Origin: an uncultured Bacteroidales bacterium
Lineage (GTDB): Bacteria > Bacteroidota > Bacteroidia > Bacteroidales > Muribaculaceae
Direction of reading: 5' to 3'
Length of the DNA: 64,000 bases
Assembly: GCA_902800715.1 (NCBI GenBank)
Contig: CADCFN010000015.1
Span: 62,001 to 126,000, forward strand
Under the pieces are notes generated by a model. The model ran no database searches. It was not told where the DNA came from and saw only the letters and a list, made by a program, of their open reading frames with translations. Positions 33,191-41,617 of the stretch are shown here, piece after piece. The translations under genes were made by a program, and so were the position numbers. Positions within the stretch are counted from its first letter, which is position 1, and the number at the start of each line of letters is the position of its first letter.

Positions 33191-33328
33191 TAATCATGTG
33201 ATAGCATAAACTAATGAAAATATTTGGTTATCAATCAGTTGCAGACTGATGATTAATTTGTCGTATCACACGATTAGTATGTTTTATCCCAAAAGGGGGG
33301 AATACAAAACGGCCCCGATTCCCCCCTC
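33191..33328. repeat. 137-base island repeat, copy R2
   Basis: Starts taatcatgtgatagcataaa and ends in a GGGGGGAAT...ATTCCCCCC hairpin (about 33295-33326). It is about 80 percent identical to R1 at 22854-22990. The part aaaaggggggaatacaa is repeated at 37934-37950. Confidence 0.75.
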
Positions 33329-33363
33329 TGATATCTATCGTAATGCAATAGAAATAGGCCAAT

Positions 33364-36228
33364 TTATATGCTACTTAACGAGTCAATAAGAGTAGTAGCA
33401 ACCTCAGGATGGCGGAAAGTGATGATATTGTCATCTTGCTTGTAGAAGCCAAGGGGGTTAACGTTGCCGTACCATAGACGGGAGCGGTCGATGATGGTGG
33501 CTGAAAATGATAGGCTCACTTTAATGATGATTCTTATTCCGTACTTTTCCAAGTGTTCGGTATACTCGTTCTTCTCTCTGGTCGCTACTGCAATCTTGAT
33601 GCCTTTGGGAATGAGGTCAGCAAGTCGTGTGGCGACTAATGAGCGGTGGCTAAACTTTACTTTGGGACAAATGATTATGATGGATCTTTTGGCAGAACCA
33701 AGAGATGAAATGTAACGAGTTATGAAGTTGGAGCCATTGAAAATCTGGTTTTCTGGTTCTTGAATGTCGGCGAATAGGCCATCTGGCATGAGCGAGTATC
33801 CGATGGATGCATAGCCTTTAAGTCTGCGTCGATACATAGCTTCACATACAGGAATATTAAAGTCGATATAGTCATAAATGCGCACCTCTTGTTTCCCGAC
33901 GTGATCGCGATGCAGGCGACCTGCATATTGCGCGATGATACCTTTCCATGAAACTGGCAGAGCGAGAAACAATGTGTCAAGCCTGGGACGGTCAAATCCC
34001 TCGCCGATGTACTTTCCTGTGGCTATGATGACGAGAGGGTCATTGTCTGAGAGTTGATTTAATCGTTCCATTTTCAACCTCTTCTCTTTGGTGCTCTCTG
34101 AACCTATCAGTACGATGACATTTGCGCAATGATGTTTCAGGAGATTAGCAAGTGAATCAACATGTGTTGTTAGGCTAGAAAGTACTAATGGAGTTCGCCC
34201 TTCTTTCAATGCTGTGCAAACGTCATCAACAATGAGGCGGTTACGGTATTCATCCTCTGCGAGTTGGTGAATGATTTGCATGTAGGGCAAATTCTTGTCA
34301 ATAACATCGTGGTAATGTGTGAAACGGGGTACAAGCAATCTGCTAAAAGACTGCATTTGCATTTGATGCTTGGCGTCAGCTGTGTATCTAATCGGGCCGC
34401 ATTGCATGAATATGATGGGCTGATGTCCATCTTTCCTTATGGGAGTCGCGGTCAGGCCATAGACCCGATGTGCATTTGTTTCTTTCAGAACGTGCTCAAA
34501 GTTTACCGCAGACACATGATGACACTCATCGACAATCACCAAGCCGTATTCCTTGACAAACGGTTTTACCTCTCCATTGGTAATGCAAGACTGGATGAGG
34601 GCGATATCAATGAAGCCATGCAATGAGTTGCCAGCAGAACTGAGTGTGCCAATAGGGGAAGATTTCTTTGGTCTGCCTCGTTTGGGTTTGGTTTCTTTAG
34701 GTATGTATTTGATTGACAGAAACTTGCCTAATTCCTTTTTCCATTGTTCAAGGAGCGCTTTAGTATGCGTTAGAATTAGCGTATTAACTCCGTGTCTTGC
34801 AATCAGTCCTATTGCGGCAACAGTCTTACCAAAAGCCGTTGTAGCCGACATCACGCCATTTGTATTCTCGCTTAATAGTGAAACTGCTTTTGCTTGGTCG
34901 CTGCGCAACTCTTCAGTGAAAGTGACATGAATGGGTTTCCCATGATTGGTTTTGTCGATGATTTCATAGTTCACCTCATTGTCTTCTAGGAATTGGATGA
35001 CAGCATCTTCACAACCACGAGGTAATGCCAGGTAGTCATCAATGATTTCAGCGCAAGAGATGATGCGAGGAATGTTATAGGTGGTTAGACGCATAGCCTG
35101 TCGGCTATAAAATTCTGGATTCCTGAATGAGGCGATACGCTTGAAGTGATTGATAATCTTTGCCGATAATGCCCCAATAGGAAAGTATAGCATGTTCGCT
35201 TTTACGATGGTCAGTTTGGCTGCAAAATCTCTTTTATCAATCGTTGGTGCCACAGGAGTTTCCCAAGGCTTGTTCTCGCTAGTTGTGGCAAGTGCACCAA
35301 GGGGCTGGGCACCAGCTTTTGACTGAAGCAAGATGTCAACATCTGCCTTAGCCAGTTTCTTTATTTTGAGCAAGTATTCCCATTGGTCGGGATAGGGCTC
35401 AAAATGCTCGTTCACAAATACGCTGTTTCCTTGTTTTCTTGCCTGGCCTTGTAACGGCAGTGCCACGAGGTTACCTAAGCCACCTTGTGGCAGGTAATCC
35501 TGATTTGGAAAGAAACGGTCATATGATTTGAACGAAATACAACCGTCACGATTTGTGGCTTCAGTTAGAATAGCATACCCTAACCGTCGTGCTTTGGCAG
35601 CCGAAATCGGAGCATCAAAAAATATCCAGACATGTGCCCCATTTCCTGAACGAGAACGTTCAATAGAGTAGGGGATGTTCCAACTTTTGCAGACGTTGAC
35701 AAATGTCAATACATCACCTTTATAGCCATGCTCGCAGTTCTTGTCATCAAAATCGGCGCAAAGCAGATGGCAGGTATTGTCATCCTTGATGACATACAAC
35801 CCCATCACATCGCGGCAATTGGGCGCTTTCCCTTCAAGATGACGATAGATGTCATTGTCAGTGAGCTTGGAGAATTGCCGGTTAGGGCATTCACTGCATT
35901 TGTATAGTCGCTTGTTGCACAGTTGCGGATTCCATTCGTTTTCACAGGCTGGTTGATATCCACTTTTGCCATTTGAACAGTTCTGCCATCGCCGGGCAAA
36001 TACATCTTCCCGTCCACGGAACAAACTACGAAACAAGGCAACCTTTTCATCCAACGACAATCGGGTCATTGCTGGAGGAGGCAGGGACTTTTCGTGGCCT
36101 GACCTTTGTGGCTCATACTGTATCAGTCGCTGACGAAGTACCGAAATCACATCCTCAAGTTGCTTTATTCGCACTAGAAGAGCATCCCGTTCGCGCTTGA
36201 GTTCCTGATATGATATCGAATCGTTCAT
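33364..36228 (-). CDS. TOTE-type protein: AEP primase, SF2 helicase and PLD nuclease in one chain
   Basis: 954 aa. A coiled-coil start (residues 8-40) is followed by an archaeo-eukaryotic primase domain of the TOTE type: FRSLFRGREDVFARRW near 70, a Cys cluster (C..C near 112-119), CADFDD near 159 (catalytic acids), and SRSGNGAHVWIFF near 195. An SF2 helicase follows: ATTAFGKT near 460, VDECHHVS near 566, TATPIRKDG, QYAGRLHRD near 767. The last ~120 residues (from NGSNFITRYI near 835) look PLD-like but with a degenerate HKD. Such proteins are the core of TOTE conflict systems proposed by comparative genomics. It follows the ATPase gene by 23 bases on the same strand. Confidence 0.85.
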   Translation of the reverse strand: MNDSISYQELKRERDALLVRIKQLEDVISVLRQRLIQYEPQRSGHEKSLPPPAMTRLSLDEKVALFRSLFRGREDVFARRWQNCSNGKSGYQPACENEWNPQLCNKRLYKCSECPNRQFSKLTDNDIYRHLEGKAPNCRDVMGLYVIKDDNTCHLLCADFDDKNCEHGYKGDVLTFVNVCKSWNIPYSIERSRSGNGAHVWIFFDAPISAAKARRLGYAILTEATNRDGCISFKSYDRFFPNQDYLPQGGLGNLVALPLQGQARKQGNSVFVNEHFEPYPDQWEYLLKIKKLAKADVDILLQSKAGAQPLGALATTSENKPWETPVAPTIDKRDFAAKLTIVKANMLYFPIGALSAKIINHFKRIASFRNPEFYSRQAMRLTTYNIPRIISCAEIIDDYLALPRGCEDAVIQFLEDNEVNYEIIDKTNHGKPIHVTFTEELRSDQAKAVSLLSENTNGVMSATTAFGKTVAAIGLIARHGVNTLILTHTKALLEQWKKELGKFLSIKYIPKETKPKRGRPKKSSPIGTLSSAGNSLHGFIDIALIQSCITNGEVKPFVKEYGLVIVDECHHVSAVNFEHVLKETNAHRVYGLTATPIRKDGHQPIIFMQCGPIRYTADAKHQMQMQSFSRLLVPRFTHYHDVIDKNLPYMQIIHQLAEDEYRNRLIVDDVCTALKEGRTPLVLSSLTTHVDSLANLLKHHCANVIVLIGSESTKEKRLKMERLNQLSDNDPLVIIATGKYIGEGFDRPRLDTLFLALPVSWKGIIAQYAGRLHRDHVGKQEVRIYDYIDFNIPVCEAMYRRRLKGYASIGYSLMPDGLFADIQEPENQIFNGSNFITRYISSLGSAKRSIIIICPKVKFSHRSLVATRLADLIPKGIKIAVATREKNEYTEHLEKYGIRIIIKVSLSFSATIIDRSRLWYGNVNPLGFYKQDDNIITFRHPEVATTLIDSLSSI

Positions 36229-36251
36229 GAAAAGCTTTCCATTGGAGACAA

Positions 36252-37676
36252 CTACTTGAACAAATCATCCATGGTCAGCGTTTCAACAAATGTGGATGAA
36301 TGCATTCCGTCCTTCAAACCATAGGTTGTTATCAACGTGGGCCATAATGCTCCTTTTGCACCTGTGTCCTGTTTAAAGGCTGCGGCTCGATTGCGTAATT
36401 TAATCGTTTCGGTGTTGTTCATGGAAAACTCAGCTTCGCTGTATTTCATTTCGCAAAGGTTGATGATTCCGTCTGCGCGATCAAGAATCATGTCTATTTG
36501 AGCTTTCGGTTGCGATTGCTTACTTTGCCACGAATAGAATTTTGTCGAAATCCGATCGATGCCCAGGGCTTTCTTGATTTGAGTTACATGGGTCATGCAG
36601 ACCCTCTCAAAGCACAGCCCCAACCATGTGTTGATTTCAGGTGTACCGATATGATTCGTCCAATAGTTGGTTTCGGCCTCTGCACGCGGAACGAATGTCA
36701 GATAAAACTGCGAATAGAAATCTGTTAGCTGATAAATAGCGGAACGATTGCTGATGCGTTTCTCTCTCACCACGTACTTTCGGATGATATCACAATTAAC
36801 TAAGTCCTCCAACTTCTGGCTGAGCGTACCGTTTGGGGCAGTTCCAAGAGCAGAGCTTAACTCTTTGCGGGTCATACCATGTTTTACTTTTGATAATGTA
36901 TTGACGATAGACATATAAGACTCAGGCGATTGAAACAATGTTGAATACAATCGTTTGTATTCCCTGCGTAACTCCTCCTCTTCTCCAAAGAAAAGCCGGT
37001 CAATGTTTGTTGCAAAGCTCTCATTATGATGCAAAAGGCTCAAATAATAGGGCACTCCGCCAAGAGCCATGTATGCCTGTAAAACAGAAAGACGCTCCCA
37101 CTTGAAATTGCGACTTTTTAGATATGTTTCGGTTTCATGAAGTGTGAATGGATGCAGATGTATTTCGTGAGTAATGCGGTCATGGAGTCCGCCCTTATCA
37201 TTAACAACATTTTTGATCATCCAAGATGTGGCACTGCCGCAAACAATTAATGTGAGATTGTCTTGCATCGATGCCCATGAGTTCCAAAAGTATCCCAAGG
37301 CCCGCACAAAACCTGAGCGTTGTGTGTCCATGGATGGAAGTTCATCCAGGAATACGATGCAACGTCGTTTCAATGTGACCTTTCGTTTTAGGTGCTCCTT
37401 CAATAACCTAAATGCTTCCATCCAGTTTTCAGGACGTTTGACGGTTTTCTTGCTATATTCTTGGAGTGCATCTATAAACGCCTCCATTTGTTCCTCTGAA
37501 GTACCGTCAAGTACCCCAGTCATGGCAAAAGCCATTTTGCCATGAAACAAATGATTGACCAAGAATGTTTTTCCCACACGTCTGCGACCATAAATGGCAA
37601 CAAATTCAGGACGGTCTGAAGATGTGTATTCTGTCAACAGTTGTATCTCTTTTTCTCTGCCAATAAGCTTATCCAT
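36252..37676 (-). CDS. AAA ATPase with C-terminal DUF234 nuclease-like domain
   Basis: 474 aa. Start MDKLIGREKEIQLL, Walker A YGRRRVGKTFLV near residue 30, Walker B CIVFLDELPSM near 108, CGSATSWM sensor near 147, a winged-helix region (about 270-320) and a C-terminal DUF234 segment with the PD-(D/E)XK pattern AQIDMILDRADGIINLCEMKYS (in part; D, E and K kept). Members are linked to mobile islands and are thought to act as toxin-like or defence ATPases. It is the first gene of a two-gene leftward operon with the TOTE protein. Promoter TACCTTTG is at 37701-37708 on the minus strand. Confidence 0.85.
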   Translation of the reverse strand: MDKLIGREKEIQLLTEYTSSDRPEFVAIYGRRRVGKTFLVNHLFHGKMAFAMTGVLDGTSEEQMEAFIDALQEYSKKTVKRPENWMEAFRLLKEHLKRKVTLKRRCIVFLDELPSMDTQRSGFVRALGYFWNSWASMQDNLTLIVCGSATSWMIKNVVNDKGGLHDRITHEIHLHPFTLHETETYLKSRNFKWERLSVLQAYMALGGVPYYLSLLHHNESFATNIDRLFFGEEEELRREYKRLYSTLFQSPESYMSIVNTLSKVKHGMTRKELSSALGTAPNGTLSQKLEDLVNCDIIRKYVVREKRISNRSAIYQLTDFYSQFYLTFVPRAEAETNYWTNHIGTPEINTWLGLCFERVCMTHVTQIKKALGIDRISTKFYSWQSKQSQPKAQIDMILDRADGIINLCEMKYSEAEFSMNNTETIKLRNRAAAFKQDTGAKGALWPTLITTYGLKDGMHSSTFVETLTMDDLFK

Positions 37677-37700
37677 AATGAAAGGTTAATTTGGTTGATG

Positions 37701-37781
37701 CAAAGGTATGATTATTATTTAAATCGACAATGAGTTTTGGCTAAAACTCGCAAAAAATCTTTGTTTTAGCTGAAACTCATT
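37701..37781 (-). promoter_or_regulatory. Promoter and large operator-like palindrome of the ATPase-TOTE operon
   Basis: The -7 box is the complement of 37701-37708. Behind it aatgagttttggctaaaac (37729-37747) and gttttagctgaaactcatt (37763-37781) form a 19-base imperfect palindrome (17 matches) covering the -33 region. This suggests repressor control, perhaps by the ATPase's own winged helix. Confidence 0.65.
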
Positions 37782-37932
37782 TGTGATTTATGTCATTTGT
37801 GCTTCCCAAACTTCGTCATTTCAGATTTTGACTTCTTGATGTTAGCAATAGCTTTTGGAGCAAAGAACTCCAAAACAAAACGAGATATGGTGAGTTGAGC
37901 ACAGATGCTTCAAGCCATCATTCAATGTCAGG

Positions 37933-37960
37933 AAAAAGGGGGGAATACAACGGGGGAATA
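37933..37960. repeat. GGGGGGAATACAA motif R3 near the tmRNA gene
   Basis: Contains aaaaaggggggaatacaa and cgggggaata. The first part also occurs inside R2 (33291-33309). The two copies lie near the two ends of the segment between the tmRNA and its degenerate 3' copy. Confidence 0.5.
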
Positions 37961-38025
37961 AAGTGGTAATAAGAAATCATAAATCGCTGAAAATCATTTA
38001 CTTGAAAGCAATCTATTGGAGCCAT

Positions 38026-38081
38026 CTAGCTCCAATAAAAACAAACGAGTAACCATCTGACAGATGGTTGCTCGTTGTTTG
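38026..38081 (-). terminator. tmRNA terminator
   Basis: caaacgagtaaccatct and agatggttgctcgttgtttg pair closely around gac (38042-38081), and on the minus strand a T-run follows (38033-38041). A further small palindrome attggagc/gctccaat lies at 38015-38036. Confidence 0.85.
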
Positions 38082-38478
38082 TGGAGCTGGAGGGGTTTGA
38101 ACCCTCGTCCAAACGTGGAACTAATAAGGTTTCTACATGCTTAGTCTTGGCTTGGTTTTCGACCGCTGGCAGGCCCGAGACAACCAACCGGCGGCTTATC
38201 CTCTAAATTTCGGACTCGGCCCGAGGCTTACCTTGTCCTATCGCCGATATTCCTGCACCACCGTTTCAACCCGCCTCGGCGCGAGGGCAGTTGGGTGATG
38301 TCTCGTCACTGCCCCTTGGGCAGCGATAAAGCCGAACTTACTGTGCTTCGGTTAGGCAGCGAGAGCGTAGTTGTTTTCGCCATTTAATTGAGTCAATGAC
38401 TGAGATTTAAGAGCATTGCCATTATCGCTCTGCATGCTTGCTTACCACCTCTACACGCTGTCAAAGCCAGTCAGCCCC
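38082..38478 (-). ncRNA. ssrA: Transfer-messenger RNA (tmRNA)
   Basis: Read on the minus strand it starts GGGGCTGACTGGCTTTGACA at 38478 and ends in the T-arm and acceptor GGGTTTGAACCC..CCAGCTCCA (complement printed as ggagctggaggggtttgaac). The acceptor ends pair as in all tmRNAs; CCA is not encoded. The tag frame at 38352-38381 reads GGC GAA AAC AAC TAC GCT CTC GCT GCC TAA, giving GENNYALAA, the type known from Bacteroidales. A promoter with TACTTTTGC lies about 35 bases upstream. It rescues stalled ribosomes. Its 3' end is a frequent integration site for islands. Confidence 0.95.
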
Positions 38479-38585
38479 AATAGTATGTGTCCGCAGTAAA
38501 CGGGCTGCAAAAGTACTACAATTTCTGTGCCAAACAAGCGATTTGGCGCATTTTTTTTGAAAAAAAACTTGAAAAAGTGTGATGA

Positions 38586-39212
38586 CTATGTGGTTTCCTC
38601 GGTCAATTCGTGGTAAAAAGGAGACTCTTCAGGAATAAATGAGCCCGACTGCAGGTAGCGGTAGATGTGCAGGCATGCCCAGGCGTCAATGGCTGCGTAA
38701 CGCTGCTGGGCGTCGGTGAGTTGGGGGGCTTCCCAGTTGGAGAGCTGCTGGCCTTTGCTGATTTTTTGCTGGAAAAGGATGGCAAAGATCTTCTGCAGGC
38801 TCATGTCCGTAATTTGATACTTTGTGACCAACTGTTGCAGCTCGATGAATCCTGCGGGATGGATGTCGCAGACGCGGGTGAGCTGGTGGAAGTCGTCGGG
38901 AGTCGACAGACCGACCTTGGTGTGACTGTTGTCTTCGAGGAATTGCTTGAGTGGGGCGGGGATGCCGGTCTTGTTCAGGCGGAACAGGAAGGCATGGTCG
39001 TCGGTAGCCAGTTGCAGCAGGGCGACGTTGTGGCGCTCGCCGCGGCGGAAGCAGGGTCGCGTCTCGGTGTCAAAGCCGACGATGCTTGCCGTGCACAGTG
39101 CAGTGACGGCGCTTTTTACCTGAGAGATGGCGTCGATGATATGGATTTGCCCCTCGAAGGTGACAAGGGGCATCTGGTTTATTGTCTGTTTTTCTATCGA
39201 GACGATGTGCAT
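38586..39212 (-). CDS. RNase D-like 3'-5' exonuclease
   Basis: 208 aa from ATG 39212 (MHIVSIEKQTINQMPLVTFE); a -7 box is the complement of 39221-39228, so the leader is very short, and the longer reading is excluded by this promoter. DEDD motifs: VGFDTETRPCF near residue 45 (Exo I), KVGLSTPDDFHQL near 100 (Exo II), and YAAIDAWACLHIY near 180 (Exo III, YxxxD). It is shorter than full RNase D and lacks HRDC domains. Likely RNA 3' processing. It lies between tmRNA and relA on the same strand. Confidence 0.85.
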   Translation of the reverse strand: MHIVSIEKQTINQMPLVTFEGQIHIIDAISQVKSAVTALCTASIVGFDTETRPCFRRGERHNVALLQLATDDHAFLFRLNKTGIPAPLKQFLEDNSHTKVGLSTPDDFHQLTRVCDIHPAGFIELQQLVTKYQITDMSLQKIFAILFQQKISKGQQLSNWEAPQLTDAQQRYAAIDAWACLHIYRYLQSGSFIPEESPFYHELTEETT

Positions 39213-39294
39213 ATCGCCTGCAAAGGTACAATTTTTTGCTGAATAGTTGATAGAGAATAGTGAATATTGAATGGTAATTGTTGTTGCTTGATGT

Positions 39295-41511
39295 TTATAG
39301 GCGGTCAACTTGCTTGACTCCCTTGACGTTAAGGATTTTCTTGGTCAGCTCGTCGAGCAGGGTGATGTCGCTGACGTTGACGGTGAGCACGCCCTCGAAC
39401 AGGCCGCCTTGGGACTGGATGCTGATGCTGCGCAGCAGGCAGTTGTCGGTCTTGTTGATGACCGAGGTGATGGATGCCACGATGCCGATGTCGTCACGAC
39501 CCAGCACCTTGAGCGAGGCGACGAACTGGCTGCCGGCCTTTCCGGTCCAGCGTGTGCGGATGATACGGTACGGGTAGCGTCCCTTGAGGTGCTTGAGGTT
39601 CTTGCAGTCAACGCGGTGAATCTTGATGGCGCCGTCGCTGGCGATAAAGCCCTCGATGCGATCGCCGTAGATGGGGTTGCAGCAGTGGGCCAGCTTGTAG
39701 TTCACGCCTTTCACATCGTCGCCGATGGTGAGGATGTCGTCGCTGGCGCGTGCCACATTAGCGGTCGGTTGCTGCAGGACGAATTCGTCGGCGGTGCCGC
39801 GGCTGGTGGCCTCGTTCTGCTTGGTGGTGAGCGCCTCATATTGCTCCACGACGTCGTTCACGTCGATGACGTCTTCCTGGATGGCAGCATAGAACTCAAT
39901 GGTCGTCTTGTAGCCCATCTTCTTGATGACACGTGCCAGTGTGGCGTCGTCAGGCTCTATCTTGCGGTTCTTGAAGCGCCGTTGCAGGGTTTCCCTCGCC
40001 AGTTGCGCCTGATGGGCACGCCGCTCGTTGATGGCGTTCTTGATTTTGTTGCGTGCTTTGCTGGTGACGGCGATTTTGAGCCAGTCGAGACGCGGCGACT
40101 GCGTTGCCGATGTGATTACCTCGACTGTGTCACCGCTCTTAAGGCGGTAGTTGATTTTCTGGTTCTTCCCGTCCACTTTGCCGCCCATGCAGGTGCTGCC
40201 CACGCGCGTGTGGATGTGGAAGGCAAAGTCGAGTAGGGTAGCGCCCTGCGGCAGGCGGATGAGGTCACCCTTAGGCGTGAAGACGAACACCTCGTCGTTA
40301 TACAGGTTGGTGTCCATGTTGCGCATGAGGCTCATCTGTCCTTCCTGTCCGCTCGCCTCAAGCATCTCGCGCACCTCGTTCATCCACTTGTCGGCGTCAC
40401 CATCACTCTTGATGCCCTTGTAGCGCCAGTGTGCGGCGACACCGCGCTCGGCGGTCTCGTCCATGCGCTTGGTGCGTATCTGCACCTCCACCCACTTGTC
40501 GCCGGGACCGTACACGGTGATGTGCAGAGACTCATAGCCGTTGCTCTTGGGGATGGTAATCCAGTCCTTGAAGCGTGACGTGTTGGCGCGGTAGATGTCG
40601 GTGACGATGCTGTATGCAAGCCAGCAGGCACGCTTCTCGTCCTTGGACGAGGTGTCCAGGATGATGCGTATGGCAAACAGGTCATAGATGCCGTTCAGGT
40701 CCACATCCTGTTTCTGCATCTTCTGCCAGATGCTGTTGATGGACTTGGTGCGTCCCTTGAGCTCATATTTCAACCCTTCGGCATCCAGCCGTTCTTGAAT
40801 CGGTTTGATGAAGTCCTCGACATATTTGTCGCGTTCTTCTTTGGTCGCACGCAGGCGTTCTGCGATTTGTGAGAACACCTTGCGGTTCAAGTACTTGAGT
40901 GAGATGTCCTCTAGCTCGTTCTTGATGGCATACAGACCCAGCTTGTGTGCCAGCGGAGCATACAGGTAGCGCGACTCACTGGCTATCTCGTGGACAAATT
41001 TCTCGTTGGGATGATGGTTGATGGCGCGCATGAGGGCGAGACGGTCCACCGTCATGATAAGGATGACGCGCACGTCCTCGGCAAAGGTGAGCAGCAGCTT
41101 GTGGAAATTCTCGTTCTCGACAGCAGCCTGCTTTTTATAAAGCGGTGCCACATGTAGCAGACCGTGTACCACGCGGGCGATGTCGTCGTCAAACAATGAC
41201 CTGATGCGCTCAACGTCAAGGTAGTCACCGCGGCACAGGTTGTAGATGATTGTGGCGATGACCATCGTGCGGTCGGGCGCGATGCTTTCACACAGGGCCA
41301 GCGCAGTGCGCAGGTGGCGCACTACGGGATTCAGCCCGTACTGGTCACGCTTGAATACCTTGCCCGTAGCGATGCCCTGTTCGACCAGTCGATGGACGGT
41401 ATTGATGTCACTGACCGACAGTTGGCTGCCGAGCTTGGTGTTCAAGTCCTTAACCATCTGCAGCACTTCTTGCCGCTCCTCTTGTGTGAAGTATTCCTGT
41501 ATCGTTGTCAT
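39295..41511 (-). CDS. RelA/SpoT homologue, (p)ppGpp synthetase
   Basis: 738 aa with the long-RSH layout: N-terminal HD region (about 50-200), synthetase domain (about 240-370, YDLFAIRIIL, HITVYGPGDKWVEVQIRTKRMDE in part), TGS domain (VFVFTPKGDLIRLPQGATLLDFAF in part, near 405), a helical/CC region with LAHCCNPIYGDRIEGF near 625, and C-terminal ACT. The hydrolase motif HDVVED expected in the HD region is replaced by YNLCRGD near 97, so hydrolysis is probably lost and this is the RelA-like synthetase; a SpoT-like partner should exist elsewhere. Its start is 106 bases from the divergent DUF4301 gene. Confidence 0.92.
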   Translation of the reverse strand: MTTIQEYFTQEERQEVLQMVKDLNTKLGSQLSVSDINTVHRLVEQGIATGKVFKRDQYGLNPVVRHLRTALALCESIAPDRTMVIATIIYNLCRGDYLDVERIRSLFDDDIARVVHGLLHVAPLYKKQAAVENENFHKLLLTFAEDVRVILIMTVDRLALMRAINHHPNEKFVHEIASESRYLYAPLAHKLGLYAIKNELEDISLKYLNRKVFSQIAERLRATKEERDKYVEDFIKPIQERLDAEGLKYELKGRTKSINSIWQKMQKQDVDLNGIYDLFAIRIILDTSSKDEKRACWLAYSIVTDIYRANTSRFKDWITIPKSNGYESLHITVYGPGDKWVEVQIRTKRMDETAERGVAAHWRYKGIKSDGDADKWMNEVREMLEASGQEGQMSLMRNMDTNLYNDEVFVFTPKGDLIRLPQGATLLDFAFHIHTRVGSTCMGGKVDGKNQKINYRLKSGDTVEVITSATQSPRLDWLKIAVTSKARNKIKNAINERRAHQAQLARETLQRRFKNRKIEPDDATLARVIKKMGYKTTIEFYAAIQEDVIDVNDVVEQYEALTTKQNEATSRGTADEFVLQQPTANVARASDDILTIGDDVKGVNYKLAHCCNPIYGDRIEGFIASDGAIKIHRVDCKNLKHLKGRYPYRIIRTRWTGKAGSQFVASLKVLGRDDIGIVASITSVINKTDNCLLRSISIQSQGGLFEGVLTVNVSDITLLDELTKKILNVKGVKQVDRL

Positions 41512-41617
41512 TGGTGATTTTTGTAAAAATCACGCAAATTTAATGATTTTGTCTCGATTTGCTTGCATGAACGTGAATAAAAAACTAATTTTGGGACAAA
41601 ATTAATTATCTAGTAAT

